NCBI GenBank assembly: GCA_949152475.1
Contig: OX424564.1
Location: 29,200,165-29,264,164 of the forward strand
Source of the DNA: Terebella lapidaria
Taxonomy: Eukaryota > Annelida > Polychaeta > Terebellida > Terebellidae
DNA length: 64,000 nt
Direction of reading: 5' to 3'
Below, piece after piece: positions 62,074 to 64,000 of this stretch. The notes below the pieces were generated by a model. It was not told the origin of the DNA. It ran no database searches and worked only from the letters and a program-made list of their open reading frames with translations. The first letter of the stretch is position 1; each line of letters starts with the position of its first letter. Made by a program: the position numbers and the translations under genes.

Positions 62074-62082
62074 TTGGTGGCA
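60013..62082 (-). CDS. IRF-B DNA-binding domain (two exons)
   Basis: The exon at 62082-61792 encodes MAAAAVSAATGG, a Pro/Asp-rich stretch and the first DBD half ending VFM. The exon at 60187-60013 starts EWAKHTGKYREG and ends TSKH. The phase-0 splice position equals that of IRF-A. The fifth Trp, normally WKTRLRC, is Met here (AMKTRLRC), an unusual change in a DNA-backbone contact region. Confidence 0.95.
61391..61663. mobile_element. 273-bp MITE in an IRF-B DBD intron
   Basis: Left end CCGTATTAGTCCTAGTAG and right end complementary to CCGTATTGGTCCTAATAG (about 22 of 25 positions agree), flanked by TA (61389-61390 and 61664-61665). The CCGTA start and TA duplication match the 59240 element, suggesting the same superfamily. 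It begins 130 bp from the exon donor at 61792. Confidence 0.8.
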
Positions 62083-62464
62083 CTGGAAGAAATGAATGGA
62101 AATTGTTATTTGAACTTATTTTACAATATTTGATGGCATGCAATTACCATGAAAAGACTAATATTGGCTTCTATTAGGTTTGGCAGTTGTGACCCCCACA
62201 TTATTTGTGGGAGATTTAATTTGACATTTTCTTCCCTACCACCATACATGTACCTGCCAAATAAATCAAAATGCCAAATTTTTGGGTAGTATGTATACAT
62301 TTTTTTAAACAACTCTTTTTGGCTCGAATCTCGACATAAATTCGTTCAACGATCGTATAATATCATGCAGGTAAATTCCTGCAGGGAACTCACTCGCTTG
62401 ATGTTCATTGGCCACATACGAGTTAACATCATTTCAATATGTATAATGTTTCAAATCTAACGTC

Positions 62465-62545
62465 AAGGCCCGGCCTCGAACCCGAGCCAAAACCAGTCAC
62501 ATTAGTGAGAAGACGGTCCACGTATGAACTGAGCTAACCTGTGAA
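62465..62545 (-). mobile_element. tRNA-like SINE relic
   Basis: On the - strand, A box TAGCTCAGTTC (complement of 62526-62536) and B box GGGTTCGAGGCC (complement of 62472-62483) have tRNA-like spacing. The intervening stem sequence does not make a convincing functional tRNA. Confidence 0.55.
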
Positions 62546-63499
62546 TCCTACTATATTGCAAACTTTCTCATGAATTTGATAAGCCCAAATTTTGACTCAA
62601 CACTTCAAACTGCATCATATGACCAATGACGTGACATTTTGCGAATGAAACGCGTCTTGTGTATTTTCGGCAGGTCATAACATTTTTCTTCTGAAATTAA
62701 TGCATAGATCGCAGCTTCACTTCCTCGTGAGGAGGAACCCTATATCACTGTGCATGGCTTTCAAGAAATGTCCATGTAATTGATTTGAGAATAGGATGTC
62801 AGTGGACCATGTGAAAGTGTGCTTGATCCTAGCAAACATGGAAATACCCTCAAATTTATTTTAATCGTTTTATATAATATAATCTACTTGTATCTATCTG
62901 CACACACAGGTGTGTTGTTTTATATTATAGCTATTTTCCACATCCACACATTGGTTTACATGAAGAAATGTTTAAAAGCTTTTTAGAAAAAAAAAGAAAA
63001 GGATCTCAAACAATACATTTATTTATTAAGCAAAGCAGGAACATCAATCGTTATTTAAAGTATTATTTGGTCAATAATTTATCAAGAAAATTTAAATATC
63101 ATACATTTTTAATACTGGATCACTGATTAATTGGAAGCACAACTGTTTATGTTGCTTCCATGAAGACCTGCACATTGCAACCTAAGCCGATTTATGTGGA
63201 GAAATGAAGTTGAAATCAGCAATTTAAATGTTTGCTCTTTATATAACATGTATAAAGGTTTTGATGCAATGTCCAAATTTGCAAAGAAATAATTTCAACT
63301 TATATGCAAATTATCGAGCTCATGATTGTCACTAATTCATCAACAGACTCACCCTCTTCCGATTCATGTATCCTAAATCATCATGCCCAATTAATTAGCA
63401 TTTATCCAGCGTACATATCTTGTACACATTTGTGTGTTCCAGCTCCGAAATAAAATTCAAAATCCAATATTGAAATCAGATTGAAATGGAAATATTTAC

Positions 63500-63661
63500 C
63501 TTACGATTTTCCATATCAATAGATTTAAGGAGGTCTCTAAGACGAAACCGAAGCGAAATCTTTTGTTTTGGTCGTGATATTCTGGAAGCAGAAAGCCTGA
63601 GTCGATTACCAATTTGCGGCTGCTTTGGACCGCCGTACGAAACCAATAGCGAAAGTCCCAC
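63500..63661 (-). CDS. Candidate IRF-B first exon
   Basis: A 54-codon frame starting MGLSLLVSYGG ends at a GTAAAT donor in phase 0. A second in-frame ATG (MENRK) lies at 63514. Splicing to the acceptor at 62082 would add CHQ before the MAAAAV start. It could be a 5' UTR exon or coding; the upstream DNA to 64000 has a G-run at about 63713-63734 and no clear TATA box. Confidence 0.45.
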
Positions 63662-64000
63662 ACGTGCCGTGAAATGTATAGTAAATGTCTATTGCTATAA
63701 CCGATAAGAGGGGTGGGGGGGGGGGGGGGGGGGGAGAGTGTTGGTGGAGTAGGCTTCTCTGGGTTTAGGCAAATTGCATGTTTTTTTTTACTTATTCTAG
63801 TACTTACATGTACTCATATAACGAACGATAATCTACTGATCGGAAGTCGACTGTCGTCAATTTTGGGAGTGTGTGCTGTTTACAGTCGGTGTTTTTTTTT
63901 GTGTGTGTGTTCTTTCTGCGTATCGTAATAGGCGTCTGTTGGCATTTCAAATTTACTAGCTGTTAAATATGTTGGTAGCAATGACAGTTTTTTTGCTTTA
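63662..64000. other. Probable IRF-B upstream region
   Basis: This holds a run of about 20 G residues at 63713-63734 and several T-runs. No exon or known motif is supported. Confidence 0.4.

Overview
The window looks like nuclear DNA of a marine invertebrate: AT-rich, with spliced genes and GT-AG introns, many copies of the ATGTACATGT word, tRNA-derived SINEs, small inverted-repeat transposons, a CR1-like LINE and satellite-bearing elements. A lophotrochozoan such as a mollusc or brachiopod fits best, but an invertebrate deuterostome cannot be excluded.

Three host genes can be assembled from splice signals and matching intron phases. (1) MTG2 (GTPBP5), a mitochondrial Obg-family GTPase, on the + strand, 10666-15045: six exons, 384 codons. 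(2) IRF-A, an interferon regulatory factor on the - strand, 35559 down to 24134: twelve exons, 663 codons, with an N-terminal basic extension, a DNA-binding domain (DBD), a Pro/Thr-rich linker and an IRF-association domain (IAD). (3) IRF-B, a second IRF head-to-tail upstream of IRF-A, also on the - strand, from about 62.1 kb (possibly 63.66 kb) to 43.58 kb: at least sixteen exons and about 943 codons, with an IRF DBD and a long tail of small frame-neutral exons carrying repeated DLT/DLS motifs and no IAD that I can see. IRF-A and IRF-B share exon phases around and after the DBD, so they look like old tandem duplicates. MTG2 and IRF-A are convergent.

Layout: 1-1640 little of note. 1.64-4.76 kb, two adjacent tandem arrays (147-bp and 134-bp units) ending in a hairpin, perhaps one large non-autonomous Helentron-like element. 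4.8-8.6 kb, a nearly intact CR1-like LINE with a 2A-like peptide and a PHD finger. 8.6-10.6 kb, repeats. 10.67-15.05 kb, MTG2 with a foldback element in an intron. 16.0-20.2 kb, an inverted second copy of the 147-bp element, split by a Harbinger-like insertion with a 3-bp TTA duplication, itself carrying a SINE. 20.2-24.1 kb, no recognisable gene. 24.1-35.6 kb, IRF-A. 35.6-43.5 kb, intergenic with MITEs and a kappaB/ISRE composite. 43.6-63.7 kb, IRF-B, whose introns hold MITEs, a second foldback, a third relic of the 147-bp element and a TIR element with a HIRAN-like fossil ORF.

The most striking signal is regulatory. Three exact copies of the 12-bp interferon-stimulated response element GAAAGTGAAACT lie in or next to the two IRF genes, and two of them are fused to a kappaB or kappaB-like site in the same relative arrangement. 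This suggests an IRF/NF-kappaB autoregulatory circuit built into the locus. I recognised no retrovirus, LTR element, Polinton, bacterial gene or CRISPR array.
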